The position numbers were made by a program, and so were the translations under genes. A stretch of 64,000 bases of DNA from Cucumis sativus (Eukaryota; Streptophyta; Magnoliopsida; Cucurbitales; Cucurbitaceae), in the NCBI RefSeq assembly GCF_000004075.3, contig NC_026657.2:18233501-18297500 (forward strand). The letters are read 5' to 3'. Each line of letters starts with the position of its first letter. The first letter of the stretch is position 1. Of the stretch, positions 21,282-32,928 are shown piece by piece. Below the pieces are notes generated by a model that saw only the letters and a list, made by a program, of their open reading frames with translations, had not been told where the DNA came from and searched no databases.

Positions 21282-23390
21282 CTTTTTCATGAAGAATTCA
21301 GGAACTAAAAATGACGAGAAGTAGGTTAAATTTCAGGATCAAAATTGAAAGTAAGCAAAAAGATGTGAGTTTGCTTTATCGTGTTTCGATCGAATTGTGT
21401 GTTAATCTATCAGGAATCTCATTTCAATTTCTTCAACTTAGTTGTAGAAGGTTCCAAAATGAAGAGTTTGATATAAAATACATAATTTTCTATTTAAGTA
21501 TTGAAGAACTTATGACTAGTTGAATTTAACCTTCTAAAGTTGAAACTTACTGGAAAAGTATGGAATTAAAGACCACTAAGATTGATTTATGTTGGTTGTT
21601 TATGGTGTTAAGACTTTTAAGTTGAAGCTAAGCGTTCAAAAAGTATAATTTTTAGCCTAAATTAAAATATGTAGGGTTTGATATAAATTAAAGATGAAAA
21701 TGAGAATTTAAGCCTTTATAAAATAAATAGCTTAAATTATAGTAACGAAATTGGGGTAAGCGTATAATCCTCGCAGAACGAGTTCTGTTTTTTACTATGA
21801 ATGGTTACTTTCAAACATTTGATACGAAAATTGTTTACTTTGGTTTTATCGATGAGGACGTTTGGTTTGTTTATTAAGAAAACTCTGTTTTAGCTTTAAA
21901 TTGCTGGAAAAAGTATGAAACATAATTATAGATGTTGGTTTATGGTAATGGAATGTAAAGGTTGGTTTCCAAACCACAAAACCAATGTACTAAGGTGATT
22001 TTACTCGTAGGCTACGTAAATGTATTTTCGTAGTGTCACCTATGGTTGTCAGGAGGTTCTGGGGCTGAAAGAGGTCGTGACCGAAGATCCGAGAACCTGA
22101 GCCTAGGTGAGGATATGGAGGGAGAATTGAGATATGGCTTCGGGCCTATTATAACCCATGGTGGGTGTCTTTTTTACACAAAGGAGCGGGTTCATGTTGT
22201 TACTGTGGTAAGCTAATAATGCGTGGACTCCGTTTGGGCACGTGTTTCCTTGTGGTTATGGATCACATGTGAGCTATTCTGGGTCGTGTGTTTAGTATGC
22301 TATCGTGGTCGAATTAGATGGATGTTACTATTGTGGCGGGTACTAAATATGTGTGACCCAGTTGTGGCTGCATGATTCCTTGATCATGTGCGTGCTACTC
22401 TTGGCCGTATGTTTAGACGTCTTTCCATGATCGGATTGGCTACAGGTTGGTTGGTTGGTTGATTGGGGAAAATGTGATTATAATGTTTTATTTAATACAT
22501 TATTTATCGATGCGTATTTACACATCTTATGAAGCATATTTTTACGTGTATTTGTATCAAATTACTTGCTACTCACTAAGCATTCGGCTTATTTTTTCAA
22601 TATTTTCTCTCCCTTCCCAAGTAACAACCCAGGACCAAGCTTTGTTTCAGCTTAGTCGTTCTTGTAGATCTTCAATTTCTTTTTTTTTTTTTTTTGTTTG
22701 TGTGTATAGTTTAAACTTTTGTAATTCATCACTGGGTGGTTAGTCTCATCTAGAGAGACAATGTGGACTTGTGTTTTGGAAGATCCCTAATTAGTTTGAA
22801 TACTTATGTATGTAATACGTAGTTTGCACCTTATATTGTACTTGAAGTTTTGATTCGATTTGTGAATGTGTGTGGTGAGACACACTAGTTGTATGTAGTA
22901 TCTGAATTCCGTTTCAAATTTTATAGAAGTAGAAATTACTACATTTTCAGGTGTTGTTCCCTCATATTTTATGGGAGGTGCTGTCAACATTATTATACTT
23001 TACTCTTGAAAAGGGTGTGTTATTAATCTTACGTTTTCAAAGCATGTTTTAACGAGTAGGCTGACACCAGCATCTTTTTAAAGAGGGAAGTTTTAGAACG
23101 GGGAGTGAAAGCTTGTTTCTAAATACACTATATATATGCATGGACATATAATATTTATAATAGTAAGTATTATTATTATTATTATTAGCTTATTATGCTC
23201 AATACTTCAAGGGAAGTGACAAGAAATGAATCAGACATCTAAAGTTGTGATCGAATTGGATGCAATAAAAGTTGCTTTATAGAGGAGGTAGGGGATTATC
23301 GTTATGATATCACTAAACATTACTTTGTGGATGGAACATAATAGAGGGGGAGGCGGTGGGATGACCATTGGGGGATTATCAACGATGTTC
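21282..23390 (+). other. Old LTR-like DNA, no gene seen
   Basis: The stretch 21950-23120 has features of a decayed gypsy LTR: TTGCTACTCACTAAGCATTC (compare TATACTCACCC in the Tekay LTR), a following run to CAAGTAACAACCC, and a G-rich leader-like part at 22040-22130. Boundaries and internal genes are not identifiable. Poly-T at 22680-22695 and an ATT microsatellite at 23167-23187 are present. Confidence 0.4.
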
Positions 23391-23394
23391 TATT

Positions 23395-24310
23395 TTAAAG
23401 GTGAATGTCATGTGGTGGAGGAGGGGGAATAACCATTTGAGGGCCGCCAACATCAGAATCAAAATGATGGTGTGGTGGAGGGAGTGGAATGATCATTTGC
23501 AGGCCACCTATGTCAGAATCAAGATGATGGTGTGGAGGAGGGGGTGGGATGACCAGTTGAGGCCCGCCAACATCAGATTGTGGATGTTTGTGCGGTGGAG
23601 GTGGTGGGATGACCATTTGAGGGCCACCAACGTCAGAATCAAGATGATGGTGTGGATGAGGGGGTGGAATGACCATTTGAGGCCGCGCCAACATCAGATT
23701 GTGGATGTTTGTGCGGAGGAGGTGGTGGAATGACCATTTGAGGGCCACCAACATCAGAATCAAGATGATGGTGTGGAGGAGGGGGTGGAATGACCATTTG
23801 AGGACCGCCAACATCAGATTGTGGTTGTTTGTGCGGAGGAGGTGGTGGGATGACCATTTGAGGGCCACCAACGTCCGAATTAAGATGATGGTGTGGTGGA
23901 GGGGGTGGAATGACCAATTGAGGGCCACCAACATCGGATTGTGGAAGCTTGTGCGGTGGAGGAGGAGGGATAACCATTTGAGGGCCGCCAACATCGGAAT
24001 CAAGATGATGGTGTGGTGGAGGTGGTGGAATGACCATCTGTGGTCCACCAACGTCTGAATCAAGATGATGGTGTGGCGGAGGGGGTGGAATGACCATTTG
24101 AGGTCCGCCAACATCAGATTGTGGGTCAACATGAAGCAACACTGTAAATACACAAACAAAGAATTAGAATACATGCATACGTGATATATGTATATGTATA
24201 TATATACAAACGGAAAATAATATTCTTGTATACGTACCACGACAATGTGACATTGTGGCTATGGATAAAAGCGATAGAAAAAGAAGATAAATTCTTTGTG
24301 TTTTCTCCAT
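23395..24310 (-). CDS. Secreted Pro/His-rich protein of twelve 20-residue repeats, copy A
   Basis: Exon 1 (24310-24238) encodes MEKTQRIYLLFLSLLSIATM then SHCR, a clear signal peptide. An intron with GTACGT donor and TTTACAG acceptor follows, then exon 2 from 24141. Phase is kept across the junction (VLLHVDPQ). Exon 2 is twelve 60-bp units coding SDVGGPQMVIPPPPP plus an alternating tail, HHHLD or HK(H/Q/L)PQ, ending HDIHL and stop at 23395. A single-base change near 23690 shifts the frame within repeat 8, so the genomic frame as given stops at 23639. Repeats 9-12 are clean in the shifted frame. The mature product would be extracellular, rich in Pro and His (possible hydroxyproline or metal binding). 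I recognise no family. Confidence 0.65.
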
Positions 24311-24374
24311 ATTGGTCACTAGAAAATGGAGAATAGAAGATTAATCTTGTGGAAATGGATGGAGGAACGAAGGG

Positions 24375-24383
24375 TTTATATAA
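24375..24383 (-). promoter_or_regulatory. TATA box of the repeat-protein gene, copy A
   Basis: TTATATAAA on the minus strand, 65 bases upstream of the ATG at 24310, with a CT-rich leader between. The same box is at 48981-48989 in the other copy. Confidence 0.7.
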
Positions 24384-24399
24384 GATGGCTTTGTGGGCC

Positions 24400-25140
24400 A
24401 AAACAAGAATTATAGTTTAATCATAATCGGTACGCAACTCAATAAAATTGAAATTGATAAAGTTATACCCAAGCAGTTTTAATGGTCCATTTTAATGCCT
24501 AAAACTCAACAATCTTAACTTTCATCTAAAAACATCCAATATCGTGCTTAAGAGAATTTAATTACTACTTAGAGAAATTAAATGAGAATAACAAAAAGAA
24601 GTTATCCGTGAAAAAAATAATTTCATATGCTCGTATTACCATAAATCTTCCAACAATAACCTTCTGTAAAAAAAAAACACAAAATCTTAGTTAATGATGG
24701 TAGTTATAACAGTTTATGTCAATGGATATCAGTGCATTTTGAGAACTAAAAAATCCATCGTCCAATTCCTCCGCCTCTCCAATTTGTCCTAAAAACAATT
24801 TTAAAAGTAAAAAGTAAATTTTTGGGAACTTTTAATCAAAAAAAAAAAAAAAAGAAACAAAGGAAAAAGGAAAAAAGAAAAGATTGTATGAATTAATTAT
24901 TGATGGTTGTCTTAAAACCATCGAAACAAGCAATACTCTAAAAAGAAGTAAATTTTATCGCTCGTAGGTCTATGGCTTGAATCTCTCATCTTCTATTGAT
25001 ATTGAAAAAATGAAATTTATTAACCAAATTACTATTAGGATATATTTTATCTAACTTAATTAGGTTGTTATATAATTTTAACTTGTGTTGTTGAATGAGA
25101 AGTTTTTTACTAATCGCAAATTGCCCCATCATTTCTTAGA
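24400..25140. other. Intergenic, no gene seen
   Basis: AT-rich upstream region of the repeat-protein gene. The duplication breakpoint is at 25012/25013. A poly-A run lies at 24838-24853. From 25013 the sequence is private to this copy and leads into a gypsy remnant. Confidence 0.5.
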
Positions 25141-25152
25141 CTAGAAGATATA

Positions 25153-25680
25153 ATGCTAAGAAAGTTAGCAAAAGAGGTAAAATTGAACCAAGGAACGAAC
25201 TATAGCTTAAGGGGTGATGGTGCCTTGATGAAATATGATAGGTTGTGTGTCCCTAGAAACCAAGGCATAAAAGATCAAATTTTAGAGGAAGCATATAGTT
25301 CTGCATATGCAATTCATTCTGGCAGTACAAAGATGTATAGAACTTTAATTTATTGGACCTTATGAGATATTAGAACGTATTGGGCTTGCAGCGTACAATA
25401 TGGTATTGCCTATGGAACTTTCGAGGATTTGTGATGTGTTTCATGTGCGATGTAGCGTAAGTACGTTTCTGATCCATCTCATATTCTTGAAACACAACCA
25501 GTTCATTTGAAAGAGAACTTGTCTTACAAAGAGGAGCCAACACAAATTCTTGATAAGAAAGAGCTGGTGCTAAGGAACTAAGTCATACCGTTAGTTAAAG
25601 TTCTTTGGGGGAACCATATTTATGAAGAAGCAACATGGGAGACTGAGCAGGCAATGAAGGCTCAATACCCACAGCGTTCC
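25153..25680 (+). pseudogene. Decayed Ty3/gypsy pol: integrase zinc-binding part and C-terminus
   Basis: The first part (25153-25362) has the HHCC-type start of a Ty3 integrase, with YAIHSGSTKMYRTL preceded by RDNG-like residues. It is then fused, by deletion of the catalytic core, to the C-terminal part (25350-25680), readable as FIGPYEILERIGLAAYN and PLVKVLWGN..YEEATWETE. Stops and shifts interrupt it. It is related to, but clearly different from, the Tekay copies in this window. Confidence 0.75.
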
Positions 25681-25738
25681 ACATCATCACCATGATCGAA
25701 TTTCAAGGACGAAATTATTAAAAAAGAAGATAGTAACG

Positions 25739-27038
25739 TGTAAGCCCTCGTTCTTTTCTCCTTTTATTTATTAATATTTTTAAGTTTGAAAAACAAGTTT
25801 AAATCTAATAGTTAATGTCTAAAGGTTGAATTGTTTTAATAAGGTAAATTGGTTTTAATAAGAAAGTTTGGAACAAATTTAGGTTGGTTTAAGGCTTCGA
25901 CTTTTTGAGGTGTTGAAAAGAGTAAGGTAGGGGCAAAAAATGAGTTTATTTTGAAAGTGAGGGGTATTTTTGTCTATATCTATTATTAGTATTTTTCTTA
26001 TATGAAGCAATTAAAAGAAAAAGAGGAGGGGAACGTCTACAAGAGGTCTTGAGTGCACGCCCTCCCCTTCCTTCGAGTTGTTCCCTCTCTCCCACCTTGT
26101 TCTCTTTCCTTGGTTTGCCGCCATACCTGCCGCCTCGTCCTCACGTTTCAGGACAGCCACAAACCGCGTCGTTCATCTCCTTCGCGTCGTTTGGTGTCGC
26201 TTTGAAGCCTTGTCTCCATCTAATGACGCGTCACTCGATTCACTAGACGACGACGTGCACGTGGCTAGCAAAGCCCTACCACATCGCCCTTAACACAGTC
26301 GTAAGTCGGTTCTTCAACACCTCTCCTATAGCCGTCATGCGTGGTAGCTGACTAGAGGCCAACCGAATCTTTGTCCATCTCCATTCTTCTTTCAGTTCCT
26401 ACTCTTAGAGTAAGATTTTTATGGTTCGGGGTTGTTTTCTTTAGGCGATTGTGAATACCTATTAAGTTTAGACATAAACTTAACTTTTTCCACAACATTT
26501 TGGATGTTAGATTTGATTATTATAGGAGTTGGAGCTGTTGTCCAGCCGTTTAAGAACCCAAAATCGAGTGTTTTGACACAACTTTGGTAAATTTCTAAAC
26601 TTCTTGGAGTCAATCTTAAATACCTGTTTGATTCTAGTGCTATCTTTAAGTAACCAATGATGGTGGACGGTTGATTTGAACTAAGAAGGTACTTAGGATG
26701 TTGCCCATTGAAATCAAGGGTACTATGTTGAGTTCTTGGTAACATTTGGAATAGTTTCCACAAATCATCTCTGGTTTTTATAGTGGTTTGAGGTACACAA
26801 GAAGAATTAAAATATACAATTTGATTCGTTTGAAAGTTCACTCAATTTCTAACAAGTTTCATGAATAAAATTTGAGCAAATTCTGAGGCTAAGTGAATGA
26901 TTTTTGAAGTAGAAAATAGACCATAGACTTTTCACGTAATTCCAAGAAGCCTCTGGTTTTTCGAGTATCCAATAATGTATAGGTGGAATTAAAAGCTCTA
27001 TTTGGTATGGTTAGAAAGCTTGTTAAATTTCCTACAAC
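25739..27038 (+). repeat. LTR of the decayed gypsy element
   Basis: Starts TGTAAGCCCTCG just after a degenerate polypurine stretch (AAAAAAGAAGATAG). It contains a CT-rich GC block (26040-26300) like that of the Tekay LTR. The 3' limit is not visible, because the CACTA end at 27039 interrupts or abuts it. The open frames at 26049-26293 and on the minus strand at 26419-26841 lack any family motif. Confidence 0.6.
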
Positions 27039-28091
27039 CACTACAACAAAATCTATCTACTACAACAGTTGTTTACATTAGAAAATGGAAGGGAGGAAAA
27101 AAAAACTGTCACAAAAGGTAAAAATACCCGTCATTTGTGGGAAAAGGCGAAATTTTTCAGATAGCATTTTTTGCGACAGTTATTTGATGTCGTAGAAGAT
27201 ACATCAAATAATTTATTTAATTTATTAAAATTCAATTCAATTTAAATGAAAAGTAAAGGGTTTTAAGGCTTTTCCCCCAAATAAAAATTTCCCCAAATTA
27301 AAAACCCTCATTCCTCTCGCAAATAAGCCATCTCAAAACGCGAAGAAGACCATCTTTGGATGACGCCCGTTCCCATCACCACCACCGCCTTCTCATTCCC
27401 GTCTCCTCACTCTATTACTATCGCAACCTCCTTTATCGAACGACAAACCTCCTCTATGATAACCTGTTTAATCTGTGCCTGTCATCTCCAATCCACCGCA
27501 ATCTCTTCAACATTCAAACCACGACCGTCACCTCCTCTGTCGGTAAGTCATTTGTTCCTTTTCTCTTTCTCTCTCTTCGCAAAGTTGTTCTCTTGTCACT
27601 ACTTCCCTCAACTCCATGAGTCGTCGGTAAGGTCTTAAATTTTCAACTTCGTTTGAATTTCCACTTTTGCGCAAACACCCCTATGTGATGTATGTGAAAT
27701 AAATGTTGGATTTATCTTTAACTTAAATTAGACCAAAAAATGTTAAGACTTGAAGCTGAAAGAGAGCAAGACAAAAAGGGAGAAGGTCCTGAAAATGTCC
27801 TTCATGTGTTTAGGTTTATGAGATGTTTATTTAAGGAAATTTTGATTTAAGATATATTCTTTTATTATATGACACCTCCCCTTGTCTTAATTTTATATAA
27901 TACTATTTGGTGATGTGTTTTGTTTGTTTTTCTACTGTGCATTTTTTCATGAGAAGATTGTTCTTTGGTGTTTAGGGGAGCCTAATAACTTCATCCTTAG
28001 CTGAGCAAGAGTTCTCTAACTCTAACTTAGGAGGAGCCTAAAGGTAAGTATTTGTTGATGGTAGTAGACACAGTAGACCTTTATTTATCAA
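27039..28091 (+). mobile_element. 5' end of another Pack-CACTA-like element with exon-like pieces
   Basis: CACTACAACAAAATC at 27039 is followed by subterminal sequence (ACTGTCACAAAAGG, GGGAAAAGGCGAAATTTT) that parallels the 5' end at 34160 read inward. Downstream are an ATG frame, 27360-27542, ending at a GTAAGT donor (Ser/Thr-rich, transit-peptide-like), and a lysine/glutamate-rich frame near 27737-27850. An exon-like stretch at 27977-28043, between TTTAG and GTAAG, also occurs. I recognise no protein. The element is interrupted at 28091 by insertion of the next CACTA. Its continuation is probably 34161 onward. Confidence 0.55.
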
Positions 28092-28620
28092 CACTACAAG
28101 AAAAATGGTCTACGACGACAGTTATTTATTGTCGTGAACAAAATCCATGACAATTATTTTCAGTGATAGAAGCGGGAGTTATGGAAAGTCCTTCCATGAC
28201 ATTTTTCAAAAACTGTCTCCATAAGTTATTTCATTACATAACATAAATGTCGTTAGTTAGCATTCTACGACATCAAATAACTGTAATATTTTATTTTATG
28301 ACAATAAATAACTATCATCATTTATGTATTAACGACAGTTAAATAAATGTCATGAATTCGTTTATTGTGACATGTTTTAAATGTCACGAATATGTCAATT
28401 GCGACAATTTTTTTTAAAAAAATGTCATTGTTTTGCTACTGATGACATTATTTTTCTGTCAAAGATAGGACAATCGTGACAATTAATTTTGTAAAAAAAA
28501 CTGTCATTGTTTTCGTATTCACAACAATTAATAACTGTTAAAAATTCATATATTACGACATGTTTTTCCTGTTGCAAATTACTCGATTAGTACAGTTTTT
28601 TCCTGTTCTCCTTGCCACTC
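28092..28620 (-). repeat. 3' subterminal array and TIR of the Pack-CACTA
   Basis: Dense alternation of AACGACAGTT/AACTGTC/GTCGTGAA/TGTCATGAA motifs in both orientations. The same array type, inverted, ends the CACTA fragments at 21281 and 45824. Confidence 0.8.
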
Positions 28621-30443
28621 CGCCATTACACGAACCATTTGAATGACAATAATGTAGCTGACAATGACAATTTTGAATTTATAATATTGACACCCATATA
28701 GAAAAAATTAGCCAACAATTTAATATATATACGCTATAATACAATTTATAATATTCGTACATTTCCAATCAAGTTCCAACAATTTACAAGTACAGAATCT
28801 CAGCCCTTAATCAAAAAATATTTTAAATAGCATCAGAATACATATAACAAGATTTTCTGCTAAAGCATAAACGACCAACCGAGAATGTTTGTCTCTGAAA
28901 ATGTTCTTTGAAAGTAAACTCATGAAGTTGTCGACTCCAGTTGAACCTACGAAGACAACATGAATATAAGCATCCATCATAGAACAAGAGAGTACAACTC
29001 TTATAGAAAATTTCAACATTGAGAATTACCTATCACTACATACGTCGATAAGATAAACAACTACATAGCAGAGCACACATGTAGAATAACAACATCAACT
29101 TAACATCCACTTGGTCTACCATATTGGAACTTTTTACAAATTACAACTCTTGTATCATTACTCTTTAGAAAACTTAGCTGGATATAAATAAGTAATCAAC
29201 AAGAAAATTCTTGAATAAGTAATCATAAGTAATAATCGAGATGAATGAAACTTAAGAATCCATTAGTAGTTCACTGTCACTAAGGTTGGAAGAAACGTTA
29301 TCCAACAAGAACCAAAAAGTTTCCATCTTAAGGAGTCAAACACTTTCAAATCTACAAATATCAGAAAGAAGACAGTTTTCATGTGCAATCCACTTCAGTT
29401 AATGAAGCCAAGAAATATTAAGGTACTAGGAAAATGAAACTAGAACAACTTGTATCATTTATGGCTTGACAGAATTTAAAGGTCTCCTAGTTTCTTATAA
29501 AAAAAAGCTCTACCAATGAGTACCGACATAAAATCCATGACAATTTACACAAGTACCAATTTAGCAATAGCAATAAGTACAGACATAACACCCATGGCAA
29601 TTTACACAAGTAGCAATAGTCAACCACTATAAGCATACTATTCATGATAAAAAAACAAAATTGTAGCATCCTAGCAGGTATATTGTTGGTATCGATAGGT
29701 TGTTTTCAAGTATTTATCTTGTTTCGTAAAGCAAAAATTCAATAGTTTGTTTTAGCATATATAACCACTAAAATTGAATAATGACAAATCATCAAAGAGT
29801 GAAAAATGGAAAGCCAATAACTTCAACAAACTAAAGTTGTAAGAGTATATACTTTGAAATAAATATTACCTGTTAACTATATCGTTAGATTGTTCTTATC
29901 TTCTTTATATGTTAGAGGTATCCTCTTGAGTTGCTAGCCTTCATAAGATATATACCTTTATTATCTGACGTGCTCCATTTCTATTGGATGCTTGCCAATT
30001 CTCTATGATCATACATCTGAAGGCTGAATCACATTTTCATCATGTAATCGGACTTTAGTGATTGGATTTGGACGTTTAAGATCATGCAAAATAAGAAGCA
30101 CAAATGTAGATATGCAACGTAATATGTTTACAATAAGAAAACTAAAACTTCTAAATGAATTCTGAATCTTTATACACCCCGAGTATGATGACATGCACAA
30201 AATTCTTCTCCTAGATTCAATGTATAGAGATGAATATTGTTTATGGATACCTTACTATGATTTCCTTACAATGTACAATCTACTTGAAGGTAGTTGAGGT
30301 TCTAAAGTACCTAAATACACCGTTCCTACAAATTGGAACCGATAGTCTGTACGAGATAAAAAATATCTAATATAAGAACTTTTGTGGTTAGCTTTTTGAA
30401 CATCTTAACTTTTAACAAGTCAATAAGAAATGGAAACAAGAGC
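28621..30443. other. Pack-CACTA left interior, no assigned gene
   Basis: This part is missing from segment copy A. On the minus strand, 28972-28810 follows an acceptor-like TTCGTAG and has an open frame (beginning GSTGVDNFMSLLSKNIFRDK) that may be a captured exon, but I do not recognise it. Otherwise it is AT-rich with short repeats (29520-29650: two copies of an ACCGACATAA-like CCATGGCAATTTACACAAGT unit). Confidence 0.4.
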
Positions 30444-30513
30444 ATACCATTACAGAAAATCAAGCACATTTCAGCTTTAAAATTATTGTAAACATATATG
30501 GTTTAATTTAAAA

Positions 30514-31027
30514 TTAGAAACAATTGAAAATCTTCTTAGGAGCAGTTCCAGTAGCTCTGTGTTTGGCAGCAATTTCCTCTGCCTTTGCCTTTAGCTTTTC
30601 TTCTCCATGCTTTGCTTCAATTAACAACCTTATTTTCTTATGTTGTTTTGTGTATCAATGCTATTTTGTTCTTCATTTTCTCTATATACTCACCCTTCTT
30701 CTTCTCAAATTTTTCATGCTCTCATTACAAAATCAATCCAAATGAAATCGACAAAAAAGAAAAAAAAAACATAGTTGTAAAGAGCAGTTCCGTCAATGAA
30801 GAGAAATATCGAATTACAGATTTTGGAATCTTCACTGAGGTTGTGAGTTTATATTTAATGAATTTTTCTAAAATCTAGAACTAAAATCGTAAATAGCATC
30901 TACATACTATACAAATAAAACTTAAACACATTACATATATTTTGTTTTCTAATTACCTCAATTTGTTTTAGTTCAGCCTCAAGAGCTGCTTTCTTGTTGT
31001 TCTCCCATGACCCAATGCGTTCCATCC
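30514..31027 (-). pseudogene. Remorin C-terminal fragment, captured, copy B
   Basis: Same two exons as at 2800-3312. The upstream exon has the GSWENNKKAALEAELKQIE segment of Remorin_C, and the downstream exon ends KKIFNCF-stop. The one-base shift after IHK is present. Splice donor GT after KQIE is intact, but no convincing AG precedes the upstream exon. This copy lacks the extra A seen at 3011, so it represents the ancestral state of that spot. Confidence 0.85.
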
Positions 31028-32850
31028 AGAAAAACACATATATAAAGCAAATAATAGCATCAAAGGGGTTAAATTCCATTGAGCTCCCTATTCAACTCTT
31101 CAGTATCAATCAGAATTTTAGAATTATTAACCCAAGGGCTGAGAAATATAAAATAAATTTGGAAACAAAAGAAAATTCCATTGAGCTCTTTAAGGAGGAA
31201 GCAAAAGATTGTATTCTTTTGAAATTAACTTTCTCAAAAGAAGCAACAATCTCTTCTCACAAACTAGTAACATAGATTCCCCACTGCAAATAGGAGAAAA
31301 GAACTAACATCAACAAAGTAGATAGAATTTTGGACAAAGAGTAACATAACATGAAGTTAGGAACATGCAGTAAACAAAATCTCATGAAGATTAAGCACAT
31401 CAATACCCACAACTAGATCCTAAAAAAAATAAGAATCTGAAACTAGATCCTGAATAATAGCATATCTTATAATCCAATGAACACCAATAATTATCCTACT
31501 GTGCAAACATGGAAATTACTTATGTAGATTGGAACCCACAATTTTCAATTTGAAAATCTACTTCCTTGAACCAATGAAATCAATTAGTTCAAAGGAGTAA
31601 CAAACTACAAACAAGTTAGCATTAATGAACCGTATCTACATTAAAATAATATAAATAAAAGACAAATTCACTCTCCCCTTTCTCTACTCCACCCCACTAA
31701 GTCTATATATTTGTAATTTACCCACTCACTCAAAACAACATTCAAGGAACAAATCAAGTGAAAGAAAACCTTTTCCAATTCCTTGCCATAAATCTACTAA
31801 ATAATGCAAATTAACTATAAAAAATTCAGAAATCAATGAATAGGTAATGATATTTTTACGAAAATAATAAAGAATACTTGTTGTCATATAATCTTAAAAA
31901 TTAATGATACGCACAGAAGAAGTATTGAATAACATAATTCAAGGATTGTTGTGTGACTCAAACATCCTATATCGGGACAAACACAATCACACAACATCAT
32001 TAGCATTTCAATACATTCATAAATAATAATATATCGTTTATCTGTTTCTTTCCTTCATACAATCCTAAAGAGTTTACAACTCTTTTTTTAAATATCTCAT
32101 TCGTCTTTTGATATACGCTCATCTTGAAAATCCCCTCTCTCCAAAAAAAAAAAAAAAAAGGACAGATTTCATTCTCCAATCTCTCCATCCATTTCCACAC
32201 CCACCCTAATATTTAATATTTACAAAGAATCTTATTAAAAAAAAAAAACTTAGCATGTTTTTCCAAAATGCCACTTAAACTAGTGGCATCATTGATCATT
32301 AATCTATCGATTGAGAGTGACAGAAACATCGATAGAGAGCTCTAACAAGAGAATATTAACATCACCATGCTAACCTTTTGAGTGGCTAAGAAAAAATTGA
32401 GATGAAATTCTTCAAGACTTGAACTTCTCAATGTACTGTAACCCAACTTCGACTGAATCTACACGTAAACATTAAGTCATCAGAACTTGAATGTCATCAA
32501 CACACAAAAAAAATTCATGCTTCTTGTATTCTACAAGATACTCTTATTACTTCATTGGTTGTCTTCAAACATTATCACTTTCAATAAAAACAACCAAAGT
32601 CCATAAACAGATTGTATGTTATTATTGGAAAACAAAATAATTGAAAACATAGGACCATTTTCAAACCATTAAGCAATCACTATAGGACCAACCATCAATA
32701 AAAACATATTTACAAATATGTAAAGTAGATCAGATACGTCCAAAACTAAAGGACTAAATGAGTTAACGTCCAGAAAAAAAAAAATCCAGACATGCATATA
32801 CACACCAAATGCTTACAAAATCAATATAACAATCTTCCAAAGTACCCTAC
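31028..32850. other. Intron-like interior of Pack-CACTA, copy B
   Basis: Equivalent to 3313-5137. The possible short terminal exon (SVEVGLQYIEKFKS then stop) recurs at about 32415-32461 on the minus strand. No other gene is seen. Confidence 0.4.
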
Positions 32851-32928
32851 CTAAAATAATAATCTCGTGACAAATAAGTGTCCTTAAGAGGACCAAATTG
32901 CACAAATAATCCCCGTAGGTCGTCTGAC
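32851..32928 (-). pseudogene. SC35-like (SCL) RRM exon, captured, copy B
   Basis: Same 78-bp exon as at 5138-5215. The acceptor TTTTGCAG is intact and the DLRGLFVQFGPLKDTYLSRD core unchanged. At the 3' edge this copy reads TATTTTAG|GTAGGG, whereas copy A reads TATTCTGG|GTAGGG. The donor GT survives in both, but the last codon differs. As only one RRM half is present, it cannot make an RNA-binding domain. Confidence 0.75.

Larger units (their letters stand above)
19344..25012 (+). repeat. Segmental duplication, right part, copy A
   Basis: Direct repeat of 43982-49618. Homology begins at GTTTGGTAGTG and ends at ATATTGAAAAAATG, beyond which the two copies are unrelated. It contains the host repeat unit, a CACTA end, an old LTR-like region and the repeat-protein gene. 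Differences are mainly small indels plus one repeat-unit change in each of two arrays. Confidence 0.92.

Noticed and set aside
23368-24058. Plus-strand Arg/Trp-rich repeat frames opposite the repeat-protein gene
   Set aside because: Antisense shadows of the 60-bp repeat. The minus strand has signal peptide, intron and TATA box.
25153-25365. Host gene of about 70 codons
   Set aside because: It is the zinc-binding part of a Ty3/gypsy integrase (HSGSTKMY) in a decayed element.
30009-30200. Minus-strand 63-codon frame in the Pack-CACTA
   Set aside because: No motif and no splice context, within non-conserved AT-rich sequence.
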